A stretch of 5,437 nucleotides of DNA, taken from assembly GCA_902767055.1 (NCBI GenBank), contig CACXFX010000162.1, positions 1 through 5,437 of the forward strand. Direction: 5' to 3'. Each line of letters begins with the position of its first letter. The first letter of the stretch is position 1. Under the pieces are notes generated by a model. That model was not told the DNA's origin and searched no databases. It worked only from the letters and a program-made list of their open reading frames with translations. Positions 1 through 5,410 of the stretch are shown piece after piece. The DNA comes from an uncultured Pseudomonadota bacterium (GTDB lineage Bacteria; Pseudomonadota; Alphaproteobacteria; RF32; CAG-239). Both the position numbers and the translations under genes were made by a program.

Positions 1-612
1 GTCGGTACAATGACACTCTCCGGTCAAGGTGCAATGGGAGGTTGGAATGTTTCGACCGAACCTTGGTATGCTATTAGAAATAACATCCAAAACATTAATA
101 TCGAGGAAGGCATCACAACCATCGGTTTTAACGCATTCTATGGATTTGAAAATTTGAAAAATATTGAATTACCTCAGTCTTTAACTCAGATTCTTCCCGG
201 CGGGTTAGAAAATTGTACATCTCTTGAAAATTTAACAATACCGGATAATGTTACTATTGATCCAGAAGCACTCGAAACAACGAGTATCAAAACGCTAGTT
301 ATTCCCGCAAATACTACATTGAGTCCGACAGCTTTCAAAGCTGATAATAGTACTCCGACATTGATTGAAAAACTTTACTGCGCTCCTCAAATGAAGGATG
401 CTTGTGAAGCCGCCATTGCTTACCGAGGCGATGCGGCAGAAGTTGTTGAATATCAACAAACATCTGACAATCAATATCTTGTGGACGGCAAATACTATGC
501 CAAATTGAACGATATCGGCACCCCAAATTACATTAAAAAGCGCATCTACACCATTGACGAAGCAAATCGTGTGGCGGGTGAGAAAAATCGTGTGTCGATT
601 AAGTATCGCTAA
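1..612 (+). CDS. BspA-like leucine-rich-repeat protein, 3' part (5' end outside window)
   Basis: Probable surface or secreted LRR protein of the BspA (LRR_5) type; such proteins usually mediate adhesion or protein binding, but no partner can be named here. The frame is open to the window edge, so the ATG at base 10 is probably internal; residues are numbered from it. Residues 1-34 resemble the lead-in common before these repeats (LSGQGAMGGW, then EPWYAIR). Residues 35-120 hold about four LRR units of 21-24 residues, recognisable by IGFNAF, LKNIELP, LENCTSLENLTIP and IKTLVIP. Cysteines 124 and 132 follow, then a non-repeat tail (about 155-200) ending RIYTIDEANRVAGEKNRVSIKYR-like, with a basic C-terminus. 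No signal peptide or anchor is visible because the N-terminus is missing. The last 19 codons are duplicated downstream of fic. Two terminator-like hairpins follow the stop. Family call is good; function is inferred only. Confidence 0.8.
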   Translation, partial: VGTMTLSGQGAMGGWNVSTEPWYAIRNNIQNINIEEGITTIGFNAFYGFENLKNIELPQSLTQILPGGLENCTSLENLTIPDNVTIDPEALETTSIKTLVIPANTTLSPTAFKADNSTPTLIEKLYCAPQMKDACEAAIAYRGDAAEVVEYQQTSDNQYLVDGKYYAKLNDIGTPNYIKKRIYTIDEANRVAGEKNRVSIKYR

Positions 613-632
613 ACTTTCGGAAATAGGTTTGT
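552..632. repeat. 81-bp direct repeat, left copy (LRR gene 3' end)
   Basis: This is the left copy of a direct repeat whose partner is at 1910-1990, offset by 1358 bp, with 76 of 81 positions identical and no gaps. It covers the last 19 sense codons of the LRR gene, its TAA stop, and 20 bp beyond. The five mismatches are codon third positions (GAA/GAG, GCA/GCC, AAT/AAC, CGT/CGC, ATT/ATA) and all are synonymous. Identity stops sharply at 633 and upstream of 552. The last 20 bp match the complement of the trmL 3' end, although trmL lies 1.3 kb away from this copy. Confidence 0.95.
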
Positions 633-655
633 GGGAAAACCTTTATTTTCTTTTT
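625..655 (+). terminator. Probable rho-independent terminator of the LRR gene
   Basis: A perfect 6-bp stem, AGGTTT (625-630) with AAACCT (637-642), encloses a 6-nt loop and is followed by a T-rich run, TTATTTTCTTTTT. It begins 12 bases after the LRR stop codon. The left arm lies inside the direct repeat and the right arm just outside it, so the hairpin exists only at the left copy. The stem is short and only modestly GC-rich. Confidence 0.5.
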
Positions 656-656
656 G

Positions 657-692
657 AAAAAGTAAAGGATGTTTGAATAACCTTTACTTTTT
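657..692 (+). terminator. Second terminator hairpin upstream of fic
   Basis: A perfect 12-bp inverted repeat pairs 657-668 (AAAAAGTAAAGG) with 681-692 (CCTTTACTTTTT) around a 12-nt loop. The A-rich left arm and T-rich right arm give a U-tract on either strand, so it could act in both directions. It sits between the LRR gene and the fic promoter and would insulate fic from upstream readthrough. Confidence 0.6.
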
Positions 693-694
693 AT

Positions 695-708
695 CTTGAC
701 TTGTCAAG
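695..708. promoter_or_regulatory. Palindrome overlapping the fic -35 box (possible operator)
   Basis: CTTGACTTGTCAAG is a perfect inverted repeat: two 6-bp arms (695-700 and 703-708) around a 2-bp centre. It covers the -35 box, so a bound dimer would block RNA polymerase. The Fic protein downstream carries a C-terminal winged helix, which makes autoregulation a possibility. The geometry is seen directly; operator function is inferred. Confidence 0.4.
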
Positions 709-724
709 GTTAAACTGCTATATT
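696..724 (+). promoter_or_regulatory. Promoter of fic (sigma-70 type, extended -10)
   Basis: The -35 box TTGACT (696-701) and the -10 box TATATT (719-724) are separated by exactly 17 bp. TGC directly before the -10 gives an extended -10 motif. The expected start of transcription is near 731, leaving a leader of about 20 nt that is mostly the ribosome binding site. Assigned by match to consensus. Confidence 0.7.
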
Positions 725-740
725 AATGTTTGTTAAAACA

Positions 741-746
741 AAGGAG
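741..746 (+). promoter_or_regulatory. Shine-Dalgarno site of fic
   Basis: AAGGAG lies 5 bases before the ATG at 752. It is a strong site and fixes the start codon of fic. Confidence 0.8.
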
Positions 747-751
747 ATCCC

Positions 752-1915
752 ATGAAGCGCGATATTCAAGGCACTTTAGTCAAATGTTCCATTACATCGG
801 AAACATTTGAGGCCTATATTCCCAATGCATTACCGCCGAAGCCGGATATTGATTTATCTGAGGTTTCACTTTTGCTTGAAAAGGCCAACCAAGCTATCGG
901 ACAATTAAATGGCGTTGTTGAAGCGACAGTTGATCCTTCTGTTCTTAACTATATGTATGTTCGTAAAGAAGCAGTTCTTTCTTCTCAGATTGAGGGCACA
1001 CAGTCAACATTGGATGACCTCTTAAAATATGAATCTGAGCAGATACACGGGATTTTAGTTGCTGATGCATCCGAAGTATCCTCTTATGTGGCAGCCTTAA
1101 ATCACGGTTTAAAGAGAATTAAGGATGGTTTTCCTTTGTCTTTAAGGTTAATCAGAGAAATCCACAAAATTCTTCTGACAAATTCTCGCGGTGAGACAAA
1201 ATTACCCGGCGAATTTCGTTCGTCCCAAAATTGGATTGGCGGAACACGTCCGGGAAACGCTCGTTTTGTTCCTGTGCCACCGGATAAATTAATGACAGTT
1301 TTAGGTGACTTAGAAGTTTTCATGAATAATGAAGATACGATTCCAAACCTGATAAAAGCGGCACTTATTCATGTTCAATTTGAAACCATTCACCCGTTTT
1401 TAGACGGAAACGGGAGAGTTGGCAGACTTTTGATAACGCTCTTCTTGTGTGTAAAAGGTGTTTTGGATTCTCCTTTCTTGTATTTGAGTTTGTTTTTCAA
1501 AAAGAACCGCTCACTTTATTATGATGCTCTAAACGGCGTTCGTCAAGACGGCGATTGGGAAAACTGGATCAAGTTTTTCTTAGAAGGTGTTATTGAAACC
1601 GCCAATGATGCCAAAACAACACTTATTGCAATTCAAAATATTTTTTCTGCAGACAGCAAAAAAATTAAGACACTTGGTCGCGCAACCCAATCGGCACTAA
1701 AGGTATTTACTGCTTTTCAAAAAAAACCTATGCTGACAGTCGCAGAGATTGTAAAAATGATTGATTCAACAAAACCAACCGTTATTAAATCATTGAACCA
1801 CCTTATAGACTTGAAAATATTAGAGAATAATTCTGAAAAAAAATGGGGACAAATATACACTTATAAAGGTTACACAGACCTTTTATCAGCAGATGTGGAC
1901 AACAAAAATCATTGA
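752..1915 (+). CDS. Fic family protein (probable protein adenylyltransferase), self-inhibited class II type
   Basis: Fic enzymes transfer AMP (sometimes another nucleotide moiety) from a nucleotide to a hydroxyl side chain of a target protein; the target here is unknown. The 387-residue product has the three-part layout of SoFic-like proteins. An N-terminal Fic_N-type region (about 1-100) contains the inhibitory motif S77-x3-E81-G82 (SSQIEG). The Fic core (about 130-280) has GEFRSSQNWIGG at 153-164, the flap RFVPVPP at 171-177, and the complete active-site motif HPFLDGNGRVGR at 214-225 with catalytic His214. A winged helix follows (about 310-375). Glu81 should block productive ATP binding until relieved, so no separate antitoxin is expected, and none is encoded in the 139 bases upstream. 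There is no signal peptide, so it should be cytoplasmic. It has its own promoter. The His387 codon and TGA stop lie inside the right-hand direct repeat, so the gene end was made at a recombination junction. Catalytic residues look intact. Confidence 0.93.
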   Translation: MKRDIQGTLVKCSITSETFEAYIPNALPPKPDIDLSEVSLLLEKANQAIGQLNGVVEATVDPSVLNYMYVRKEAVLSSQIEGTQSTLDDLLKYESEQIHGILVADASEVSSYVAALNHGLKRIKDGFPLSLRLIREIHKILLTNSRGETKLPGEFRSSQNWIGGTRPGNARFVPVPPDKLMTVLGDLEVFMNNEDTIPNLIKAALIHVQFETIHPFLDGNGRVGRLLITLFLCVKGVLDSPFLYLSLFFKKNRSLYYDALNGVRQDGDWENWIKFFLEGVIETANDAKTTLIAIQNIFSADSKKIKTLGRATQSALKVFTAFQKKPMLTVAEIVKMIDSTKPTVIKSLNHLIDLKILENNSEKKWGQIYTYKGYTDLLSADVDNKNH

Positions 1916-1990
1916 CGAGGCCAATCGTGTGGCGGGTGAGAAAAACCGCGTGTCGATAAAGTATCGCTAAACTTTCGGAAATAGGTTTGT
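1910..1990. repeat. 81-bp direct repeat, right copy (orphan LRR tail plus trmL 3' end)
   Basis: This is the right partner of 552-632. Bases 1911-1970 still read as the LRR C-terminus, IDEANRVAGEKNRVSIKYR and stop, but no LRR reading frame with a start leads into it, so it is a gene remnant. On the + strand the first bases supply the last codon and stop of fic; on the - strand bases 1967-1990 encode the last residues of TrmL (TNLFPKV and stop). The remnant stop codon TAA (1968-1970) overlaps the trmL stop on the opposite strand. Confidence 0.95.
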
Positions 1991-2437
1991 TTGTCTTAAG
2001 GCTTCACCGACGACCATGACAGCCGACAAAGCCACATTGATCGAACGGGCATTTTTATTCATCGGGATTAAAAGTCTGGCATCGGCCGTTTGATGCACAA
2101 TTTCGGGAACGCCGGCGCTTTCTCTGCCCATTAAAATAATGTCATTGGGTTCAAACTTAAAATCGGTGTACGGTTTGCTTGCATGCGTGGTGAGCAAGAC
2201 GATTCGTCCGTATTCTTGAGGATTTTTTGCTCTGAAATCCAAAAAATCATCCCATGAGGCATGGCGACGATATGAGGCTTTATCAAGATAATCCATCCCC
2301 GCGCGTTTGAGGCCTTTGTCATTAAACAAAAAGCCGCACGGCTCGATAATATCCATCGGCAAATCAAGGCACGCCGATAACCTCAAAAGCGTGCCTGTAT
2401 TCTGTGCAATATCCGGTTGAAAAAGAGCTAAACGCAT
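1967..2437 (-). CDS. trmL: tRNA (cytidine/uridine-34 2'-O)-methyltransferase, SPOUT family
   Basis: TrmL methylates the 2'-O of the wobble nucleotide of certain leucine tRNAs using S-adenosylmethionine, in the cytoplasm. The 156 residues match the family's compact single-domain length (E. coli about 157). Visible hallmarks are PDIAQNTGTLLRL at 8-20, IEPCGF at 31-36, LKRAGMDYLD at 43-52, and the trefoil-knot cofactor-binding segments LMGRESAGVP (102-111) and IPMNKNARSINVALS (124-138), ending EALRQT. The start is 6 bases after the secB stop with no good Shine-Dalgarno site, so translation is probably coupled to secB and transcription shared. Its stop lies within the right direct repeat, 51 bases from the convergent fic stop; no clear terminator is seen between them. 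The C-terminus NLFPKV looks native for this group, which suggests the insertion left the gene intact. Confidence 0.9.
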   Translation of the reverse strand: MRLALFQPDIAQNTGTLLRLSACLDLPMDIIEPCGFLFNDKGLKRAGMDYLDKASYRRHASWDDFLDFRAKNPQEYGRIVLLTTHASKPYTDFKFEPNDIILMGRESAGVPEIVHQTADARLLIPMNKNARSINVALSAVMVVGEALRQTNLFPKV

Positions 2438-2443
2438 AATGTT

Positions 2444-2920
2444 TTAGTTGTTGGCGTTTGCACTGTGACGCGCAGCATATAATGCGGCAAAATCAATCGG
2501 ATTCATCATAATCGGAGGTAATCCGCTTTCCATTAGGCATTGCGCAATGATATTGCGTGCAAACGGGAAAGTCAATCTCGGAATTTCGATATTCAAAATC
2601 GGCTCAACATGTTCCTTGGGTGCAACAAGTGTTACAAAAGCAGAATATGTCAATTCCAAAATAAACAGTTTTTCATCTTCAACATCGGCATTGATGGAAA
2701 AATTGACATCAACGGTATATCCGTTTTGTTCAACATTGTTGCTCTCGACATTGACATCGACTTTTAAGGACGGCTGTTGCGTCAATTTTTTGAAAATCTG
2801 CGGTGCATGAGGAATTTCAAGTGATAAGTCTTTGATATATTGACTGTTTAAGACTAAAGAAACCTGCGGGGCTGCCTGCGGCTGCTCTTGCGGTTCCTGC
2901 TTTTGCTTTTTAAATGCCAT
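2444..2920 (-). CDS. secB: Protein-export chaperone SecB
   Basis: SecB is a cytoplasmic homotetrameric chaperone that holds presecretory proteins unfolded and delivers them to SecA. The 158-residue product has the family landmarks: a charged, Gln/Pro-rich N-terminus (1-20), QYIKDLSLEIP (27-37), the strand LFILELTYSAFVTL (85-98), and the signature IEIPRLTFPFARNIIAQ (111-127) followed by GLPPIMMNPIDFAALY (133-148). The ATG at 2918-2920 is preceded by AGAAAGG (2930-2936, - strand) at 9 bases. It is the first gene of a secB-trmL unit and is transcribed divergently from the timA-like gene. Length and motifs are normal. Confidence 0.95.
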   Translation of the reverse strand: MAFKKQKQEPQEQPQAAPQVSLVLNSQYIKDLSLEIPHAPQIFKKLTQQPSLKVDVNVESNNVEQNGYTVDVNFSINADVEDEKLFILELTYSAFVTLVAPKEHVEPILNIEIPRLTFPFARNIIAQCLMESGLPPIMMNPIDFAALYAARHSANANN

Positions 2921-2962
2921 TTTTTTTTGCCTTTCTTTATTTTAAAAAATTCTACTTTTAGT

Positions 2963-2991
2963 TTTATATCTTAAATATTTAATAACGTCAA
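2963..2991 (-). promoter_or_regulatory. Promoter of secB-trmL
   Basis: On the - strand, the -35 box TTGACG (2986-2991) and the -10 box TATAAA (2963-2968) are separated by 17 bp. The transcript should start about 35 bases before the secB ATG. Assigned by consensus match in very AT-rich sequence. Confidence 0.6.
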
Positions 2992-3005
2992 TTAAAATAT
3001 AACAG

Positions 3006-3034
3006 TTGATAATAGATTTGAAATGCGTTATATA
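3006..3034 (+). promoter_or_regulatory. Promoter of the timA-mltA-smr operon
   Basis: The -35 box TTGATA (3006-3011) and the -10 box TATATA (3029-3034) are 17 bp apart. Transcription would begin near 3041, about 30 bases before the ATG at 3071. Its -35 box is only 14 bases from the -35 box of the divergent secB promoter, so the two polymerase sites are back to back. Confidence 0.55.
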
Positions 3035-3058
3035 AAAAAGTTGAGATTCGTGTGTTTT

Positions 3059-3064
3059 GAAGGA
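3059..3064 (+). promoter_or_regulatory. Shine-Dalgarno site that sets the timA start
   Basis: GAAGGA lies 6 bases before the ATG at 3071. An in-frame upstream ATG at 3023 has no such site and would lie upstream of the predicted transcription start, so 3071 is preferred. Confidence 0.75.
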
Positions 3065-3070
3065 AAAATA

Positions 3071-3712
3071 ATGTCTGAATATTTGGATTTGATATTTTTG
3101 GGGCTTGTCGTGGTGCTGATTTTGATGCGCCTGAATAATGTTTTGGGCACTCGTCCGCCAAAAGTGGAAATTAAGATATTAAATAAAAAAGAGTTTGAAA
3201 ATTTTTATCAGACCGTCAAAGGTGAAATTGAATCTGAAGAAAAGCTTGAAATGGCAAAAATTGCTCAAACAAAAGCCGATAAAATTTTGATGCAAATTCC
3301 GGGGTTTAATAAATCAGATTTTTTAAAGCGCGCGGCCAAAGCTTTTGAGATGATTTTATCCGCTTTTGCTTCAAACGACACAAAAACGCTTGAAATGCTT
3401 GTGGCGCCGGATTTGTACCAAAAATTTGAGAATATCATTAATGAGCGCCAAATGCAAAATATGACAGCCGAAACGGATTTAATCAAAATTGATGAAATGA
3501 GCATTGAAGATGCAAAGATTTCAGCCAAAGGAATTGCCAAAATCGTTGTTAAATTCATCACGGATCAAATCAATGTTTTGAAAAATCAGAAAGGTGTCGT
3601 TATCGAGGGAGATGAAAATTTTGTTCAAAAAATCACGGATGTTTGGACATTTGAAAAAGACCTCGGTGCGGTTTCAAATATTTGGCTTTTAACTTCAACA
3701 AAGAAAAAATAA
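3071..3712 (+). CDS. timA: Tim44-like domain protein of the alphaproteobacterial TimA type
   Basis: The 213-residue product has one hydrophobic N-terminal segment (about 5-19) followed by LGTRPP (25-30), a charged, probably helical linker (about 38-75), and a C-terminal Tim44-like domain (about 78-211) with QIPGFNKSDFLKRAAKAFE, LEMLVAPDLY and a closing WTFEKDLGAVSNIWLLTST. In mitochondria Tim44 ties Hsp70 to the import channel; the bacterial relative TimA is an inner-membrane-associated protein whose exact job is poorly defined. It should be anchored with its domain in the cytoplasm. It is the first gene of an operon; its TAA shares one base with the mltA ATG (TAATG). The start at 3071 is chosen over an in-frame ATG at 3023 because of the Shine-Dalgarno site and the promoter position. 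Family is well supported; the symbol rests on domain and context. Confidence 0.8.
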   Translation: MSEYLDLIFLGLVVVLILMRLNNVLGTRPPKVEIKILNKKEFENFYQTVKGEIESEEKLEMAKIAQTKADKILMQIPGFNKSDFLKRAAKAFEMILSAFASNDTKTLEMLVAPDLYQKFENIINERQMQNMTAETDLIKIDEMSIEDAKISAKGIAKIVVKFITDQINVLKNQKGVVIEGDENFVQKITDVWTFEKDLGAVSNIWLLTSTKKK

Positions 3713-4845
3713 TGAAAAAAACTGGACTTTGGGCTTGCATTTTATTGCTGGCCGCTTGCACAATCAAAAAAATGCCCGAAACACCGACGGGTATTGAACT
3801 TAAAAAATCATCTTTTGCTGAGCTTAACGGTTTTAATCAAGATGATTTTAAGGATGCGGCAAATGCCTTTTCTTTAAGCTGTCAGGCCATAAAAAATAAA
3901 CCAAAACTTTTGGAAAAATCTCAAATTAAAATTGACCCTGAAGCGTATTTAAAAGTTTGCGGGCGTTTTGAAAATCAGGATTTTTCAGATCCGACTGATT
4001 TTAAGGCCTTTGTCATGCAAAATTTTGAGCCGTATCTTGTGGTATATAACGGTACGCCGCAAGGCAAATTTACCGCTTATTATGAGGCAGAACTTAGAGC
4101 GTCAAGAAAAAAACACGGCAAATATCAATATCCGATTTACGGCAGACCTTACGATTTGATAGAGATCAATTTGAAAGATTTTGATGAAACATTGCCCGAT
4201 AAACGCATTTTGGGCCGCGTGCAAAACAATAAACTTGTGCCGTATTTGACGCGGGGCGAAATTGAAAAAAACGGGCTTGATGCGCCGGTGATTTTGTGGG
4301 GCGATGATAAAGTCGATATCTTTTTGATGCAGATTCAGGGTTCGGCCGTGGCTTTGCTTGATGACGGGGCGAGTGTGAGGATATCTTATGCCGATAACAA
4401 CGGTCACCGTTTTGTCGGTATCGGCGGGCTTTTGTTAAAAAAAGGATTGCTCAAAAAAGGTGAGGCCTCAATGGATAAAATCAGAGATTGGCTCAAAAAA
4501 AATCCTGAAATTGCCGAGGTTAATATGAATGAAAATCCGCGTTTTATCTTTCATAAAATTTCGGATGCGACGGGGCCGATCGGTGCGCTCGGTGTGCCTT
4601 TGACCGCGGGGCGGAGTTTGGCCGTCGATACGGATTTTGTACCGTTATCCTCGCTTTTGTGGCTGGAAACGGTTGAACCGTCGGGCAAACCTTTGCAAAA
4701 ACTTGTCAGCGCGCAGGATATCGGTGCCGCCATTAAGGGTGCCGTCAGGGGCGATTATTTTTGGGGACACGGCGAAAGCGCTTTGTTGCAGGCCGGCAAA
4801 ATGAATGCCGAAGGTCAATTTTATATTTTAATGCCGCGAAAATAA
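3712..4845 (+). CDS. mltA: Membrane-bound lytic murein transglycosylase A, lipoprotein
   Basis: MltA cleaves the MurNAc-GlcNAc bond of peptidoglycan, forming 1,6-anhydro-MurNAc ends during wall turnover. The 377-residue product starts with a lipoprotein signal: basic MKK, a hydrophobic stretch, and the lipobox LAAC with lipidated Cys16 and Thr at +2, consistent with outer-membrane sorting. Family motifs run in order: GKFTAYYEAEL (118-128), YLTRGEIE (178-185), MQIQGS (206-211), YADNNGHRFVGIGGLL (226-241), NPRFIFHK (275-282), LGVPLTAGRSLAVD (293-306), and the C-terminal 3D domain SAQDIGAAIKGAVRGDYFWG (333-352) with the conserved Asp336 and Asp348; by recalled alignment Asp348 matches the catalytic Asp308 of E. 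coli MltA. The ATG overlaps the timA stop by one base; a longer in-frame start at 3682 would place extra residues before the signal peptide and is rejected. Translation is probably coupled. It looks intact and active. Confidence 0.94.
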   Translation: MKKTGLWACILLLAACTIKKMPETPTGIELKKSSFAELNGFNQDDFKDAANAFSLSCQAIKNKPKLLEKSQIKIDPEAYLKVCGRFENQDFSDPTDFKAFVMQNFEPYLVVYNGTPQGKFTAYYEAELRASRKKHGKYQYPIYGRPYDLIEINLKDFDETLPDKRILGRVQNNKLVPYLTRGEIEKNGLDAPVILWGDDKVDIFLMQIQGSAVALLDDGASVRISYADNNGHRFVGIGGLLLKKGLLKKGEASMDKIRDWLKKNPEIAEVNMNENPRFIFHKISDATGPIGALGVPLTAGRSLAVDTDFVPLSSLLWLETVEPSGKPLQKLVSAQDIGAAIKGAVRGDYFWGHGESALLQAGKMNAEGQFYILMPRK

Positions 4846-4846
4846 A

Positions 4847-5362
4847 ATGACGGATGATGATAAAATTGTTTGGCAAAAAGCAACGGAAGGTGTCAAGCCG
4901 GTCAAAACCGCCGATCATGTCGCGGTATCTGCGCCAAAAAAGATAAAAAAACGCATACAAAAGGATATAACCCCGAATTGTCGGCCGTATCGCCATGATT
5001 TGGCACTTGGGACATCATCTGATATTGATAAAAATACGATGCGCCGCTTTAAGCGCGGAGAGTTCGGCGTTGAGGCTTTGCTTGATTTGCACGGTTTGAC
5101 AACAGATGCGGCTTATGAGGCGGTCAAAAATTTTATTATTTCTTGCTTTGAAAGGCAAAAACGTGCCGTGATGATTATTACCGGCAAGGGAAAAATTCAC
5201 GAAAGTGACGATATTTTTGATACCAAAGGTGTTTTAAAAAAGTCCGTGCCAGAATGGCTGAGAAGTGATATATTGCGACCGATGATTTTAAGCTATATCC
5301 ACCCTTTGCCAAAGCTCGGTGGTGACGGCGCACTTTATATTCTGCTTCGCCGCAAAAGATAA
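4847..5362 (+). CDS. Smr domain protein (possible endonuclease)
   Basis: Smr domains, related to the MutS2 C-terminus, bind or nick nucleic acids; members act in DNA recombination control or RNA cleavage, and the substrate here is not known. The 171-residue product has a basic, probably disordered N-terminal region (about 1-65; lysine-rich at 30-40) and an Smr domain (about 76-170) with LDLHGLT (79-85), VMIITGKG (108-115), GVLKKSVPEWL (128-138) and GGDGALYILLRRKR (158-171). This arrangement is typical of the alphaproteobacterial stand-alone Smr proteins found beside mltA. The ATG begins one base after the mltA stop and has no clear Shine-Dalgarno site, so it is probably translated by reinitiation from mltA. 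No strong terminator hairpin follows it. Family is secure; biochemical role is inferred. Confidence 0.9.
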   Translation: MTDDDKIVWQKATEGVKPVKTADHVAVSAPKKIKKRIQKDITPNCRPYRHDLALGTSSDIDKNTMRRFKRGEFGVEALLDLHGLTTDAAYEAVKNFIISCFERQKRAVMIITGKGKIHESDDIFDTKGVLKKSVPEWLRSDILRPMILSYIHPLPKLGGDGALYILLRRKR

Positions 5363-5378
5363 GATTTTAATTTTTTGT

Positions 5379-5410
5379 TTGACTTTCAGATTTTTTTATG
5401 CCACTATAAA
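5379..5410 (+). promoter_or_regulatory. Possible promoter for a gene beyond the window
   Basis: TTGACT (5379-5384) matches a -35 box and TATAAA (5405-5410) a -10 box, but the 20-bp spacing is longer than ideal. A small palindrome, AACCA-AA-TGGTT (5416-5427), lies just downstream and could be an operator. The remaining bases to the window end show no coding start I can support. Confidence 0.3.

Larger units (their letters stand above)
552..1910 (+). other. Putative inserted fic cassette bounded by direct repeats
   Basis: One repeat unit plus the terminators, promoter and fic gene make a 1358-bp segment that is precisely the distance between the repeat copies. Recombination between the copies would remove fic with its promoter and leave an intact LRR gene running straight into an intact trmL. 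No recombinase gene or terminal inverted repeats are present, so this is not a recognised transposon. Exact ends are ambiguous within the repeats. Insertion is inferred; a tandem LRR paralogue whose body was replaced by fic would look similar. Confidence 0.45.

Noticed and set aside
613..751. Search for a small FicA-like antitoxin upstream of fic
   Set aside because: The 139 bases hold two hairpins, a promoter and a ribosome binding site, with no credible reading frame. The inhibitory motif is already within the Fic protein.
1930..1966. Terminator hairpin for trmL or fic (GCGG pairing with CCGC around 1932-1949)
   Set aside because: The stem is only about 4 bp, lacks a following U-tract, and is present because of the coding repeat; not convincing.
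552..1990. Insertion sequence or transposon
   Set aside because: The flanking repeats are 81 bp and gene-derived, far longer than usual target-site duplications; there are no terminal inverted repeats and no transposase.
2131..2367. 78-codon open frame on the - strand inside trmL in another frame
   Set aside because: TrmL motifs run through this region in the correct frame; the alternative product has no recognisable features.
2540..2810. Two overlapping open frames on the + strand within secB
   Set aside because: Both are antisense shadows of a well-conserved gene, with no initiation signals or recognisable domain.
3265..3561. 98-codon open frame on the - strand inside timA
   Set aside because: It lies wholly antisense to a gene with a clear Tim44-like domain, shows no recognisable domain, and has no ribosome binding site that I can see.
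4102..4407. 101-codon open frame on the - strand inside mltA
   Set aside because: It overlaps conserved MltA motifs on the other strand and its translation has no family character; it is a by-product of codon use.
5363..5400. Terminator after the smr gene
   Set aside because: There are T-rich runs but no stable inverted repeat before them.
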